Notes: generated by a model from the letters alone, not told the origin. A stretch of DNA of 64,000 nt from Lachnoanaerobaculum sp. OBRC5-5 (GCF_000296385.1 NZ_JH815185.1:1736391-1800390), one strand, 5' to 3'; counted from the stretch's first letter, positions 44,002-52,647 are shown. Program-made: numbers and translations.

Positions 44002-44681
44002 ATAATTCCTCCTGCTACTATAACACTGATTGTTACGGCATAAATAAAATCGATCAAATGTATTCTCACGCTTACATACCTTGTTTTCTTTATAGGATTT
44101 GCAATACATCTTGTTTCTGCAGCTTTTGAAATATCGTCAGCAATATTTGATGAAATAATAAGCAGCGGAACTGCTACATACTCGAGGTATTTAACAGGAT
44201 TTTTTGTTTCTATTCCTCTTATTTTCATTGCCATTTTGATACTGTTTTTCTCCTCTACAAAAGACGGAAAAAATCTGAACATAACCGCAATAGGGATGGA
44301 AACCTCCTTCGGTATTTTTAAAGCATCCATTGATGAGATAATACTTCCGACGTCAGATGTTTTTATCATAAATTCACCTGCTGCAAAAGGAAGATAAAAC
44401 ATACGAAATATAGCAGGTAATGAAAGCATCATCATTATAAATATGGGAAGCTTTGCCAAAGCACTAAAACTCGGTACAAAGAACAATACGCCAAATACCA
44501 GTATATTTTTTATTGCCTCTCTTCTAAACCCATTCATAAAGTACATAATAGATATCGTTAATACAACAGCTACTTCCAAATAGTGATTTATAGAATGTAA
44601 TACAGTAAACCCCAGTAACACTACAACCAAAAACTTGGTTATAGGATTTGGATTTAATCTTTTGTCATTGATGTAATACAT
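43989..44681 (-). CDS. ECF transporter T-component (CbiQ-like)
   Basis: 230 residues with several membrane segments (about 20-55, 65-115, 205-230). The two coupling motifs with Ala-Arg-Gly pattern appear as KMAMKIRGIETKN near 140 and ISKAAETRCIANP near 180, which plug into the ATPases. T-components link the ATPases to a substrate-specific S-protein. The ATG shares one base with the stop of the S-component gene (TGATG). Some residues of the second motif differ from the usual RG form. Confidence 0.85.
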   Translation of the reverse strand: MYYINDKRLNPNPITKFLVVVLLGFTVLHSINHYLEVAVVLTISIMYFMNGFRREAIKNILVFGVLFFVPSFSALAKLPIFIMMMLSLPAIFRMFYLPFAAGEFMIKTSDVGSIISSMDALKIPKEVSIPIAVMFRFFPSFVEEKNSIKMAMKIRGIETKNPVKYLEYVAVPLLIISSNIADDISKAAETRCIANPIKKTRYVSVRIHLIDFIYAVTISVIVAGGIICSH

Positions 44682-45262
44682 CAAATTATACCTGCTTTTA
44701 TAAAATGTTTTTTTAGTAATATTCTTCCTATATTCGCTCCTATAAGCCCTCCTGCTATAGCACCCAGATAGACCAATGCCATATGTGGATATGTGACAAG
44801 CCTTTCCAAGGCTTCTACATATTCATTGCCCATCATCATTGTCATCTCAATATATTTTTCTCTTGCCCATAACATTTGCATAAGTGAACCGCAGATCCAG
44901 GTATTAAATATCGCAAATGAAAGCATATTGTATTTAAATGAATTGTAATTACCTGCTCTTCTTATCAACTCGGCTATAAGTATCACTGCAAATGCATGCA
45001 GAACTAGAATGTAAGTATGTCCTTCTACCATCATAAAAATAGGTGTAAGCATTCCAAATATCAACAATGCCCACGGTTTTTGTACCTTTGCCATAAATAA
45101 CATAACAACAGTTCCGCTAACAATACCCAGTATCGTAGGATATACCAGGAATAAAATCGGAATAACTCCAATCATTCCCACGCTGAACATAATCACCAAA
45201 TATATAACTGCAAATACACCGATAGTCACCAGATCCTTTATTTTCAGCTTTTGCTCTTTCAT
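44681..45262 (-). CDS. ECF transporter S-component (MptS/Trep_Strep type)
   Basis: 193 residues, six membrane segments. KIKDLVTIGVFAVIYLVIMF at the start, and EGHTYILVLHAFAVILIAEL in the middle match the Trep_Strep type (TIGR02185) of S-components, which give substrate specificity. The substrate of this type is unknown. GGGGGA precedes the ATG. Its place between ABC exporter-like genes and the T/A genes is typical of this conserved cluster. Confidence 0.82.
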   Translation of the reverse strand: MKEQKLKIKDLVTIGVFAVIYLVIMFSVGMIGVIPILFLVYPTILGIVSGTVVMLFMAKVQKPWALLIFGMLTPIFMMVEGHTYILVLHAFAVILIAELIRRAGNYNSFKYNMLSFAIFNTWICGSLMQMLWAREKYIEMTMMMGNEYVEALERLVTYPHMALVYLGAIAGGLIGANIGRILLKKHFIKAGII

Positions 45263-45271
45263 ATTTTCCCC

Positions 45272-46993
45272 CTAATAATTAAATGCTTCCGCTAATTTTG
45301 TCTTTTCAATCAAGTTTTTATATATCTTTGAATGTTTTATAAGCTCACTATGATTTCCTGCCGTCTCAACAATTCCCTCATCTATTACCACAATCTTATT
45401 CACATTTTCTATTGATTTTAATCTGTGAGAGATAATAATAACCGTTTTGTCCTTGATAAGCTTATTTAAACTGTCCTGTATCTTCTTTTCATTGTCCACA
45501 TCAAGGCTTGCTGATATCTCATCCAATATCAAAACAGGTGCATCCTTTAGAAATGCTCTTGCTATAGAAATTCTTTGTCTTTCTCCCCCTGATAATTCAG
45601 CACCGTTTTCGCCAATTAGAGTATTAAATCCATCCGGTAATTTTTCAATAAAATCCATACAGTTTGCAAGCACTGCCGCTTCCTTTACTTCCTCATCGGT
45701 TGCACTCTCTCTACCCAGACGAATATTTTCCATAATGCTTGTATTAAACAAGGTCACATCCTGAAATACTATTGAGACATTCTTAAACAATGAGTCTGTA
45801 GATATATTTTTAATATCCTTTCCGTCTATTAAGATACTTCCGGTATCATAGTCGTACAGCCTTGATATAAGTCTTAGTACGGAAGTTTTACCGGAACCCG
45901 ATATACCTACCAAAGCTGTAACCTCACCCTGCTTTGCCGTAAAACTCACATCTTTTAATACCTTTGCATCTTTATTATAAGCAAATGAAACGTTTTTAAA
46001 TTCTATATCATAGCTTGAAAGGTCTGTATCTTCACCCTCTTGAAGCGCTGCATTTTTTATCTCCTTTATTCTTACAATTGCAGGTTCAATATAGGACATT
46101 TCGGTCATTCCTTCCCTTGAAACATCAAAAAGTTCTTTAACCTTTATTGCTCCTATCAGGTATCCTATCAGATATAAAAGGCTGATCTCATTGTGAATAA
46201 GTAACTGTATTCCGACAGCCAATACTACTGCAAGGCTTATATATGAGAGAGATGAAGATATACCTACCGCCAGCATTGGAACTATCTCTACATTAAGATG
46301 TATCCTCTCGCTCTCTTCCATCTTTTCATACAGGTTTTTCTTCACCTTGTCAGCTTGATTAAAGCTGCTTATCTCCTGTTGTAACTCTATTGTTTCTTGA
46401 AAAAGCTCTGAATTATCTCTTAGCACATTAAAGTACCTGCTGTACTCTGAAACTTCCTTCTGTTTTGCCAAAGGATTGATCATAAAGCTTAAAAGAGTGG
46501 GAATAATTGCTGCAAGTCCAAGCTTCCAGTTTCCAATAAGCATAATAAGTCCCATCAGAGGAAAGAATAACCACATAGCCACAACCTTTGGTATGGAATG
46601 GCTCATAGAATGCTCTACCCTTTCCACATCAGACATTATCGTTTGTGAAAGGTCGGAGAGATCGTGCTTTGAAAAATAAGCCAGCGGAAGCTGTGCCAGA
46701 TTCTCTGCTATTCCCTTTCTCAAATTTGCCGATTCTTTATAGGTTGAATTATAAAGGCTTACATATTCTTCTGATAATAAAATATACATAAAAACAAGAG
46801 TAAGTATTGCCATAACAATATACTGCAAGGTGCTTGATACATTTCCCAAGACCAACTGATTAATAAGTCCCATTAAAATAAACATCGGACCAAGGTTTAT
46901 ACAATATGTCAAAAAACAATATATCGTTGCTTTTGTAAGATTTTTTGCACCCTGTTCTGAGAGAGCATATCTTTTCTTATAGTAGTTTTTCAT
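45272..46993 (-). CDS. ABC transporter, membrane-ATPase fusion, second half
   Basis: 573 residues from the ATG at 46993 (GGAGGGTG before it), overlapping the upstream gene by 17 bases. Six membrane segments (residues 20-300), then an ATPase with ISGSGKTSVL, SGGERQRISIARAF, VLILDEISASLD and ISHRL. It is the partner of the gene at 46977-48731 in a heterodimeric type IV ABC transporter. Similar pairs such as IrtAB and YbtPQ import siderophores despite the exporter fold; others export drugs. The presence of an ECF importer beside it fits a common cargo, but the cargo is unknown. Confidence 0.88.
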   Translation of the reverse strand: MKNYYKKRYALSEQGAKNLTKATIYCFLTYCINLGPMFILMGLINQLVLGNVSSTLQYIVMAILTLVFMYILLSEEYVSLYNSTYKESANLRKGIAENLAQLPLAYFSKHDLSDLSQTIMSDVERVEHSMSHSIPKVVAMWLFFPLMGLIMLIGNWKLGLAAIIPTLLSFMINPLAKQKEVSEYSRYFNVLRDNSELFQETIELQQEISSFNQADKVKKNLYEKMEESERIHLNVEIVPMLAVGISSSLSYISLAVVLAVGIQLLIHNEISLLYLIGYLIGAIKVKELFDVSREGMTEMSYIEPAIVRIKEIKNAALQEGEDTDLSSYDIEFKNVSFAYNKDAKVLKDVSFTAKQGEVTALVGISGSGKTSVLRLISRLYDYDTGSILIDGKDIKNISTDSLFKNVSIVFQDVTLFNTSIMENIRLGRESATDEEVKEAAVLANCMDFIEKLPDGFNTLIGENGAELSGGERQRISIARAFLKDAPVLILDEISASLDVDNEKKIQDSLNKLIKDKTVIIISHRLKSIENVNKIVVIDEGIVETAGNHSELIKHSKIYKNLIEKTKLAEAFNY

Positions 46994-48731
46994 TTGACAC
47001 CCTCCAATCATTTGCAGTTTCATAAAGACTGAGGAGTCTGCTGTATAACCCTCCGGTTTTCACTAATGAATCATTATCTCCTCGCTCTATTACATTTCCC
47101 TTTTCCAAAACTATTATTTCATCTACATTTCTTATACTTGTCATTCTATGGGCAATCATTATAACAGTCTTATCCTGCATTAAATTTTTAAATGCTTTTT
47201 GTAATTCATATTCATTATCTGCATCAATTGCCGCACTCGCTTCATCCATAATTACAATAGGTGAATTTTTCAAAATAGCCCTCGCAATAGCGATTCTTTG
47301 TTTTTCACCTCCTGAAAGATATACCCCCTTTGAACCTATAATTGTATTTTCCCTGTCTTTAAACTTTTCAATAATTTCATCACAACCTGCAAGACTGAGA
47401 GCCTTCATTACTTTATCTCTACCTGCATTTTCATCAGCCAATGCTACATTATCATATATTGATTTTTTAAACAGTTTGCTGTCTTGGAATACAAACGAGA
47501 TATTCCTTATGATTGCCTCCTTTGTATATTCCGAAAGAGGATATCCACCTATTTTTATTGCCCCCTTATCAACCTTATAAAATCCTGACAAAAGCTTTGC
47601 AACAGTTGACTTTCCTGAACCTGAATGCCCTACTAAGGCATAAGTTTTTTTCTCTTCTAATGAGAATGATAAGTTTTCCAGAACCTTTTTATCCCCATAT
47701 GAAAAGCTCACATTTTCAAATTCAATATTGAAATTGTCAAAATGATCTCTGTTTCCATATGTGAGTTTGTCCTCCTGCATCTTTTCATATAATTCTTCCA
47801 AACTGTCAATGGCAAAGTTTGCATTGTATATATTCATACTTGCCCACATTATTTTCATAAAAGAAACCATTATTACACCGCTTAAGAAAAAGATCATAAT
47901 AAGCTCTACAGCCATAAATTTAGGATCTTTTATACCGGTCAAAAAGAAGCTGAGCGGAATGCTGATAATTGCAATCAATCCCAAAAATATCAGCTGATAT
48001 ATTACATAGGGTGTTTTACAAGACAGAGAATAATCATAAGCATATTTTGAATACTCCATAATAGAATCATGCAAAGCCTTAAAGGATTTAAGTTTTGAAC
48101 CGAATATCTTTATTACCTGTATGCCTCTGATATACTCCACAGTTTCAGAACTCAGTTTGTCAAGCGAAGTCTGATAAAGCTTCATAAAATCTTTATTGCC
48201 CATCATTCCCATCAATATAAGTCCGCTTACAACAGATAAAACTATAATAACAATTCCCACTCTAAGACTTATGGCAAATGCCAGTATAAATGCAAAAATC
48301 GGTACCAAAAATGCCTGTGAATTATCAGGCAACATATGAGCTACCGCCATATGTGTTTTTGCCGCATTATCATCTATAGTTTTTCTGATATATCCTGAGG
48401 AATGCAGATCAAAAAATCGAAAGCTTGCATCGGTAAGACCTTCAATTCCTCTTTTTCTCAAGTTTGTTTCAAGTCTGAATGCCAGCTTATGTGAAACAAT
48501 ACCGGATACCAAATACATTACCGCACTTATAGTTAAACAGATAACTATCCTTGTAGAATAGTATCCTGCATTTTCATAATTTCCCTTTACTACCGCTTCT
48601 TTTAGAAGTAGAAATATATAATAATACCCATAAACCACCAGGAATGCCGAAATACTTGATACTATGATTGTCATATATCCGATATATTTTTCATTCGGCA
48701 CATATCTGAATAATTTCTTATAAACTCCCAT
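46977..48731 (-). CDS. ABC transporter, membrane-ATPase fusion, first half
   Basis: 584 residues: six membrane segments (15-290) and an ATPase domain with VGHSGSGKSTV, LSGGEKQRIAIARAI, IVIMDEASAAID and IAHRM. The exporter-type fold pairs with the protein at 45272-46993. It overlaps the TetR gene by 14 bases at its start and the partner gene at its end, so all are translated together. The TetR gene upstream probably controls the whole set. Confidence 0.88.
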   Translation of the reverse strand: MGVYKKLFRYVPNEKYIGYMTIIVSSISAFLVVYGYYYIFLLLKEAVVKGNYENAGYYSTRIVICLTISAVMYLVSGIVSHKLAFRLETNLRKRGIEGLTDASFRFFDLHSSGYIRKTIDDNAAKTHMAVAHMLPDNSQAFLVPIFAFILAFAISLRVGIVIIVLSVVSGLILMGMMGNKDFMKLYQTSLDKLSSETVEYIRGIQVIKIFGSKLKSFKALHDSIMEYSKYAYDYSLSCKTPYVIYQLIFLGLIAIISIPLSFFLTGIKDPKFMAVELIMIFFLSGVIMVSFMKIMWASMNIYNANFAIDSLEELYEKMQEDKLTYGNRDHFDNFNIEFENVSFSYGDKKVLENLSFSLEEKKTYALVGHSGSGKSTVAKLLSGFYKVDKGAIKIGGYPLSEYTKEAIIRNISFVFQDSKLFKKSIYDNVALADENAGRDKVMKALSLAGCDEIIEKFKDRENTIIGSKGVYLSGGEKQRIAIARAILKNSPIVIMDEASAAIDADNEYELQKAFKNLMQDKTVIMIAHRMTSIRNVDEIIVLEKGNVIERGDNDSLVKTGGLYSRLLSLYETANDWRVSNEKLL

Positions 48732-49326
48732 CAGTTTTCTCCTTTACTTGTTCAAATAAGTAAGTAAATATTGCTTCCAAATGCTGTCTGTTATTTTTGA
48801 AATTTTCTCTTGCATACAGTACATCAGAAGCCATTATCAGAGCATTCATAAAATCGGTAACAAACTGAAACATTTGTGGATCAAACAACCATCCTGAGTC
48901 ATCACTCCATATCGCTTTAAATCTTTCCTTTGTCTGTTCCTGAAGCTCTTCCATAATATTATTCAGTTCGGGATTTCTTTTTTTCTCTATCAAAAACTCA
49001 ACATAAAGAGGCATTAAAGGATTGTTGTCTATGACTTTATCAACCAACTGTTTTGCCATAAACTTACTCTCACCACCCTTTTCACATTCAGCCAAATGCT
49101 CCTTAATGATATTGTTTCTGTAATCAATCCCGCCTATCATAATGTCTTTAAAGATTTCTGTTACGTTCCCATAGTAGTGATATACTCCTCCCTTTGATAA
49201 AGTTGTTCCCGCGATGATGTCTTCCATAGTTGCCTTTCCTAAGCCCTTTGCGGCAATTACTTTTGCGGCTGAATCCATAATTTCCTTTTTTCTTTCAGCC
49301 TCACTAAGCCTCTTCGCAGCAGCCAT
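48718..49326 (-). CDS. TetR family transcriptional regulator
   Basis: 202 residues. The N-terminal HTH has SAAKVIAAKGLGKATMEDI and TTLSKGGVYHYYGNVTEIF, the TetR signature. The C-terminal ligand domain is divergent. It is first in the operon with two ABC and three ECF genes. A perfect palindrome covers the region just after its -10 box (49341-49366), as expected for self-repression. The ligand may be the transporter cargo. AGGAGG precedes the start. Confidence 0.92.
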   Translation of the reverse strand: MAAAKRLSEAERKKEIMDSAAKVIAAKGLGKATMEDIIAGTTLSKGGVYHYYGNVTEIFKDIMIGGIDYRNNIIKEHLAECEKGGESKFMAKQLVDKVIDNNPLMPLYVEFLIEKKRNPELNNIMEELQEQTKERFKAIWSDDSGWLFDPQMFQFVTDFMNALIMASDVLYARENFKNNRQHLEAIFTYLFEQVKEKTDGSL

Positions 49327-49340
49327 ATTGTATACCTCCT

Positions 49341-49366
49341 CTTTACCGACGTTATCGTCGGTAAAG
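49341..49366. promoter_or_regulatory. TetR-type operator palindrome
   Basis: Perfect 11-bp arms CTTTACCGACG and CGTCGGTAAAG separated by TTAT. It lies between the -10 box and the RBS of the TetR gene, so bound repressor would block transcription of the TetR-ABC-ECF operon. Confidence 0.88.
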
Positions 49367-49368
49367 TT

Positions 49369-49397
49369 ATTATATCATAGTTAGGATTTACTAACAA
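49369..49397 (-). promoter_or_regulatory. Promoter of the TetR-ABC-ECF operon
   Basis: Minus strand: TTGTTA (plus 49392-49397), 17-base spacer, perfect TATAAT (49369-49374). The operator palindrome abuts the -10 box. Confidence 0.75.
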
Positions 49398-49412
49398 GTG
49401 GTTATTTGAACT

Positions 49413-49464
49413 ACTTCACTGTCACTTCAAAGTCAACTTCAATATCACTTCAAACAAACTTCAA
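49413..49464 (-). promoter_or_regulatory. Five phased TTGAAGT direct repeats
   Basis: On the minus strand TTGAAGT occurs at plus positions 458-464, 447-453, 436-442 and 424-430 of 49 kb, plus TGAAGT at 413-419, with starts 11, 11, 12 and 11 bases apart, i.e. one helical turn. One inverted copy lies at 49471-49477. They end 16 bases upstream of the -35 of the TetR-ABC-ECF promoter, the place of an activator-binding array for an OmpR-type response regulator. Confidence 0.65.
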
Positions 49465-49508
49465 TTTACTTTGAAGTAATTTAAACTTAGCCCGACTTAC
49501 TGTTATGC

Positions 49509-49543
49509 AAAAAAAATCAGCCCGGGTATTCACCTCGGACTGA
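49509..49543 (-). terminator. Intrinsic terminator after the PepSY gene
   Basis: Minus strand: CAGTCCG and CGGGCTG form the stem (one G-U pair), followed by TTTTTTTTGC. It lies about 20 bases after the PepSY stop codon. Confidence 0.82.
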
Positions 49544-49562
49544 CTGTAAGTATATATCTCTA

Positions 49563-50177
49563 TTAATCATCTACCTCTACGCTGCTTGAGATTATAGCTC
49601 CGTTTGAAACATTGATATCATATTCATATTCCAAGTTTCCAGCTTTGAACTCGATCTCATAAACTTTAACACCGTTTTCATAATCAAGCTTTGCCTTTTT
49701 AAATCTTGCAGAGCCCACTCCTGCGTGTGAAAGTGATATTTGCTTTGCTCTTTCTACTGAAATCTCTGAAGTTTGAGTATTAGTCGATGATGTACTTGGC
49801 TGTGTAGGAATCACATAGTTCTCAATATCCCTGTCAGCTGATAATATTGCTCCACTCACTGCATCTATCTCATAATCATATTCTACATTTCCGCTGTAAA
49901 AATCAACATCATACTCATATCTGTTATTATCCTCAAGCTCAAGCTCCACTTTAACAAAAGTTACGTCCTTTTCCGCTAACTTTGCGTGTGCAAGTGCGAT
50001 TCTTTTAGCCTCATCAGCTGTTATTTTCTTTGTTGCTTTATATGATTTGGATACTTTTGACTTGGCAACAAAGGTGCTTCCATAATATGGAACTCCTGTC
50101 ATTCCGGCTGCAAATAACATACAAGATACTGTAACCGCACCTATTAAACTCTTACCTAATTTATTAAACTTTTTCAT
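49563..50177 (-). CDS. Secreted PepSY-domain protein
   Basis: 204 residues from the ATG at 50177, with AAAGGATGG before it. The N-terminal hydrophobic signal (about 8-30) indicates export. Two PepSY domains follow (about 45-115 and 135-204), each with the KxIxxDEAKxIALxHA pattern: KITADEAKRIALAHA and ISVERAKQISLSHAG. PepSY modules bind or inhibit proteases in the periplasm or outside. The short Ser/Thr/Pro link between them contains TQPSTSSTNT. It stands alone with its own terminator. Confidence 0.87.
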   Translation of the reverse strand: MKKFNKLGKSLIGAVTVSCMLFAAGMTGVPYYGSTFVAKSKVSKSYKATKKITADEAKRIALAHAKLAEKDVTFVKVELELEDNNRYEYDVDFYSGNVEYDYEIDAVSGAILSADRDIENYVIPTQPSTSSTNTQTSEISVERAKQISLSHAGVGSARFKKAKLDYENGVKVYEIEFKAGNLEYEYDINVSNGAIISSSVEVDD

Positions 50178-50440
50178 ATTTTCCATCCTTTCCGTGTACA
50201 GTGAAAATAATTTTACCAATCTGTTAATACAAGCGTTTTTATTTTAGAAAGGTCATGAGTTCTTAGTAAATTTATCATCCACCGTCGACGTTTATATGGA
50301 TAATACTGTCTTTTTTAAGTTCTCTTATTTACCCTTTCACTATATTAATGCACGAGGACTTCATTTTATTGCATTGTTTTTAAATTTTTTTATTTTTTTA
50401 ATATCATAGCTTTTATTAAGTACTTATAGTCACACATATT
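50178..50440. other. Intergenic region, nothing recognised apart from a weak promoter
   Basis: AT-rich, no reading frame. On the minus strand TTGTAT, 17 bases, TATTTT upstream of the PepSY gene is a possible weak promoter. Nothing else was found. Confidence 0.4.
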
Positions 50441-50470
50441 TAAAAATGGTGTAGTACAAAGACTACACCA
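50441..50470 (-). terminator. Intrinsic terminator after fic
   Basis: Perfect stem TGGTGTAGT / ACTACACCA (50447-50455, 50462-50470) followed on the minus strand by TTTTTA. It ends the Fic gene. Confidence 0.85.
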
Positions 50471-50500
50471 AAATTTATTTATTCCAACTTTTCAGTTCAC

Positions 50501-51592
50501 TTAATTCACTTCTATAAGTATCTTCCACTTACCGTTTCGTTTTCCGTTCTCTCTAGCAATTAAACCTTTTTCCTGCATTTCTACGGTACATCTCTTAATT
50601 GTTCTCTCTGACTTCCCTACAATCTCCGAAATCTGCTTTTGAGTTAATGCCGGATTAATTTTTAAGGCATTTATAATAGCTAATTCTTCCAAAGACATTT
50701 CCAAAGTGCCATTTTGGCACTTTGAAACTGATTTGTTGGCACTTTGAATGGCACTTTGTCCATCAAAATCAATATGCATATATCGATTTTTTAAATTATG
50801 CTTCGTATCCATTAAAAGATTTTCAAAGAACAATTCAAGAAATTCACTTGTAGCATGAATACCTGCTCTCAGATTGTTATAATTTGCTCGTACTAAAGCA
50901 TTTCTGAAATACCATGAATTTTGGGCAAATGTATCGTTACTTATGGTAAAACCGAATGTCTTTAAGTATTTAATGATAAATACTGCAGTTGATCTTGTAT
51001 TTCCTTCTCCAAACGGATGGATTTGCCATATTCCTGATGTGAATTTAGCAAAATGTCTAATGGCCTCCTGTATATTCAGTCCCTTATAGGAAAAGTTCTT
51101 CTCTTGTGAAAAGTCATAATCAAGTGTAGACCTGATACTGTCAAATGATGCATACAGTACTGTATCTCCCTTAAGTACCCACTCATTTTTGGTAATATTG
51201 TAATCTCTTATTCTTCCGGCATAATGAAATACACCTTCAAATAATCTACGATGAATATTTTGTAATTCTACCGGTGAAAATTGAAAGGTCTTCTCCCCAA
51301 GTAATTTTGCGATTCTTACAGATACAATATCCGCTTCTTTTGTATCTGCTTCCACACCATCCCTGTCTTTTCTCTCTTTATAATAACCGCTTATAAGCCT
51401 GTCCGCTTCAGAAATACTAATCTTGCCTTCAATATGATCTTTTGCAGTTTCAATCAAGTATTTTGAAGGCTTAAGTCCGTCTACATCCTGAAGTCCGATA
51501 GCAGTTTTCCATGCATTACTCTTTTCCACCTTATCCGGTTCACCTTGGCGTATATATTCATCTAGCTCAAGATTCCAGTTCTTATCCGTCAA
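50501..51592 (-). CDS. Fic family protein with C-terminal winged helix
   Basis: 363 residues. The Fic motif HPFGEGNTRS begins at His192, with the catalytic His, Glu/acid, Asn and Arg in place; Fic enzymes move AMP (or other nucleotide parts) onto Ser, Thr or Tyr of target proteins. The canonical second Gly is Thr here. The C-terminal 65 residues form a winged HTH (ALTQKQISEIVGKSERTIKRC), so it may bind DNA. The best start is the TTG at 51592, seven bases after GGAGG; this start overlaps the end of the truncated DUF6361 gene. In a defence region it may be a toxin or regulator. Confidence 0.88.
   Translation of the reverse strand: MTDKNWNLELDEYIRQGEPDKVEKSNAWKTAIGLQDVDGLKPSKYLIETAKDHIEGKISISEADRLISGYYKERKDRDGVEADTKEADIVSVRIAKLLGEKTFQFSPVELQNIHRRLFEGVFHYAGRIRDYNITKNEWVLKGDTVLYASFDSIRSTLDYDFSQEKNFSYKGLNIQEAIRHFAKFTSGIWQIHPFGEGNTRSTAVFIIKYLKTFGFTISNDTFAQNSWYFRNALVRANYNNLRAGIHATSEFLELFFENLLMDTKHNLKNRYMHIDFDGQSAIQSANKSVSKCQNGTLEMSLEELAIINALKINPALTQKQISEIVGKSERTIKRCTVEMQEKGLIARENGKRNGKWKILIEVN
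50702..50790. repeat. Repeat R1 inside fic (matches R2 at 52474-52530)
   Basis: The segment begins with a 9-bp inverted repeat CAAAGTGCC / GGCACTTTG (50702-50724) and continues to TCAATATGCAT. A near copy lies at 52474-52530, lacking about 22 bases between two TTGGCACTTTGAA direct repeats. See R2. Confidence 0.75.
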
Positions 51593-51596
51593 AACA

Positions 51597-51761
51597 TCAC
51601 CTCCCAAAATACTTCAATATATAACTACTCTGTCCCACTTCTATGTAATATACAGTCCCTATCCCAAGCTCATAAACCGTCCCCTGCTCACTTAGAAGAT
51701 TGATAACATCCAGTGCCTTTTGTCTGTCTTCTTTTGAAAAATCAATCCATCCTAATTGCAT
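51597..51761 (-). pseudogene. Truncated DUF6361-like gene, 5' end only
   Basis: 54 codons. The start, QLGWIDFSKEDRQKALDVI followed by LLSEQGTVYELGIG, matches the N-terminus of DUF6361 proteins, which are several hundred residues long and often sit in defence islands. After about 35 residues the match stops and the frame ends in unrelated residues (VYYIEVGQSSYILKYFGR). The RBS AAAGGAAG is intact. So only a stub remains, joined to the fic region by a deletion. The frame still overlaps the Fic start, so it could act as a leader for fic translation. Confidence 0.7.
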
Positions 51762-51811
51762 AGTCTTCCTTTTTAGTGTGTATTATGCTTCTTAATTGAA
51801 ACATTTCAAAC

Positions 51812-52405
51812 TTAATATGCAAGTACCTCCAAAATACTCTCAATCCTTTCTGATATCCCAAATATATTTGCGTAATCTCTAAGCTTCCATATATCTTTCA
51901 AGCTATTTTTAATATAAAATTTCCAAGCTTTAGAAAATATCTCCGGTTCCTGCCTTTTCCCATCTCTAACTATATCACAAATAGTCCTTTCCATATCATA
52001 GACATAGACATGATTTCCCATGTCTGTATTTTTTTCTACAACACCGATTTTATACCAATCCTTTTTTACTTGATGTACATTAACCATCCCCTTAAATCTC
52101 CATGGATTATACCCCTGATATACCGTAACTTCATTTACATATGGAAGTCTTTCAGTTAATCCATGTATGTATAAGGCAGTTTGATAGGAGTATATACACA
52201 CTTTATTTTGAAGTTGAAAGAAATACATTTCATCATAGTTGTCAAAACCGTTATCAAAATAAATTCCTCGTGCAATTCTCTCAAGCTCTCCCTTTCTCAC
52301 CATATCCGTAAGATACCATGAGTCAATACCGTATTTATCAGCTTCTGTCGCAGTAATTATACCATTGTTTTTCTCTATAATTTTTTTTATATTATCTATA
52401 TTCAT
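51812..52405 (-). CDS. AbiEi-like antitoxin/regulator, without AbiEii partner
   Basis: 197 residues. An N-terminal winged-helix domain (IIEKNNGIITATEADKYGI, RKGELERIARGIYF) is followed by the AbiEi-type domain with YSYQTALYIHGLTE and RTICDIVRDGKRQE. AbiEi is the antitoxin and autorepressor of the type IV AbiE phage-abortive system, normally followed by the nucleotidyltransferase toxin AbiEii. Here no abiEii follows; the next frames are the DUF6361 stub and fic. A 17-bp inverted repeat just upstream contains its RBS, which fits autoregulation. Confidence 0.85.
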   Translation of the reverse strand: MNIDNIKKIIEKNNGIITATEADKYGIDSWYLTDMVRKGELERIARGIYFDNGFDNYDEMYFFQLQNKVCIYSYQTALYIHGLTERLPYVNEVTVYQGYNPWRFKGMVNVHQVKKDWYKIGVVEKNTDMGNHVYVYDMERTICDIVRDGKRQEPEIFSKAWKFYIKNSLKDIWKLRDYANIFGISERIESILEVLAY

Positions 52406-52411
52406 AGCTAT

Positions 52412-52459
52412 ACTTCCTTTTGTGCTTTATTATGTAATAAACAAAGCACAAAAGGAAGT
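52412..52459. promoter_or_regulatory. 17-bp inverted repeat containing the AbiEi RBS
   Basis: Perfect arms ACTTCCTTTTGTGCTTT (52412-52428) and AAAGCACAAAAGGAAGT (52443-52459) with a 14-base loop. On the minus strand the arm nearer the gene carries AAAGGAAG, seven bases before the AbiEi start codon. It may be the AbiEi operator, an mRNA hairpin that hides the RBS, or both. Confidence 0.8.
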
Positions 52460-52473
52460 GAATTAAAAAATTT

Positions 52474-52530
52474 CAAAGTGCCATTTTGGCACTTTGAATG
52501 GCACTTTGGACATTAAAATCAATATGCATG
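52474..52530. repeat. Repeat R2, degraded copy of an internal fic segment
   Basis: Matches R1 inside fic: the same 9-bp inverted repeat (52474-52496) and then AATGGCACTTTG to TCAATATGCAT, without a 22-base piece. On the minus strand it reads MHIDFNVQSAIQSAKMAL and stop, against MHIDFDGQSAIQSANKSV in Fic. The deletion shifts the frame. It is the remnant of a second fic-like gene or a fic fragment left by recombination. Confidence 0.7.
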
Positions 52531-52647
52531 ATTATTTCCAAAGGGGCCTTTCTCCATTGCTTAGAAACCAAGCATTTCACAATACTCTATACTTTACATA
52601 CAATAACCGGCATACCACCTAAATTTACATGCAAAATAATTATAATT

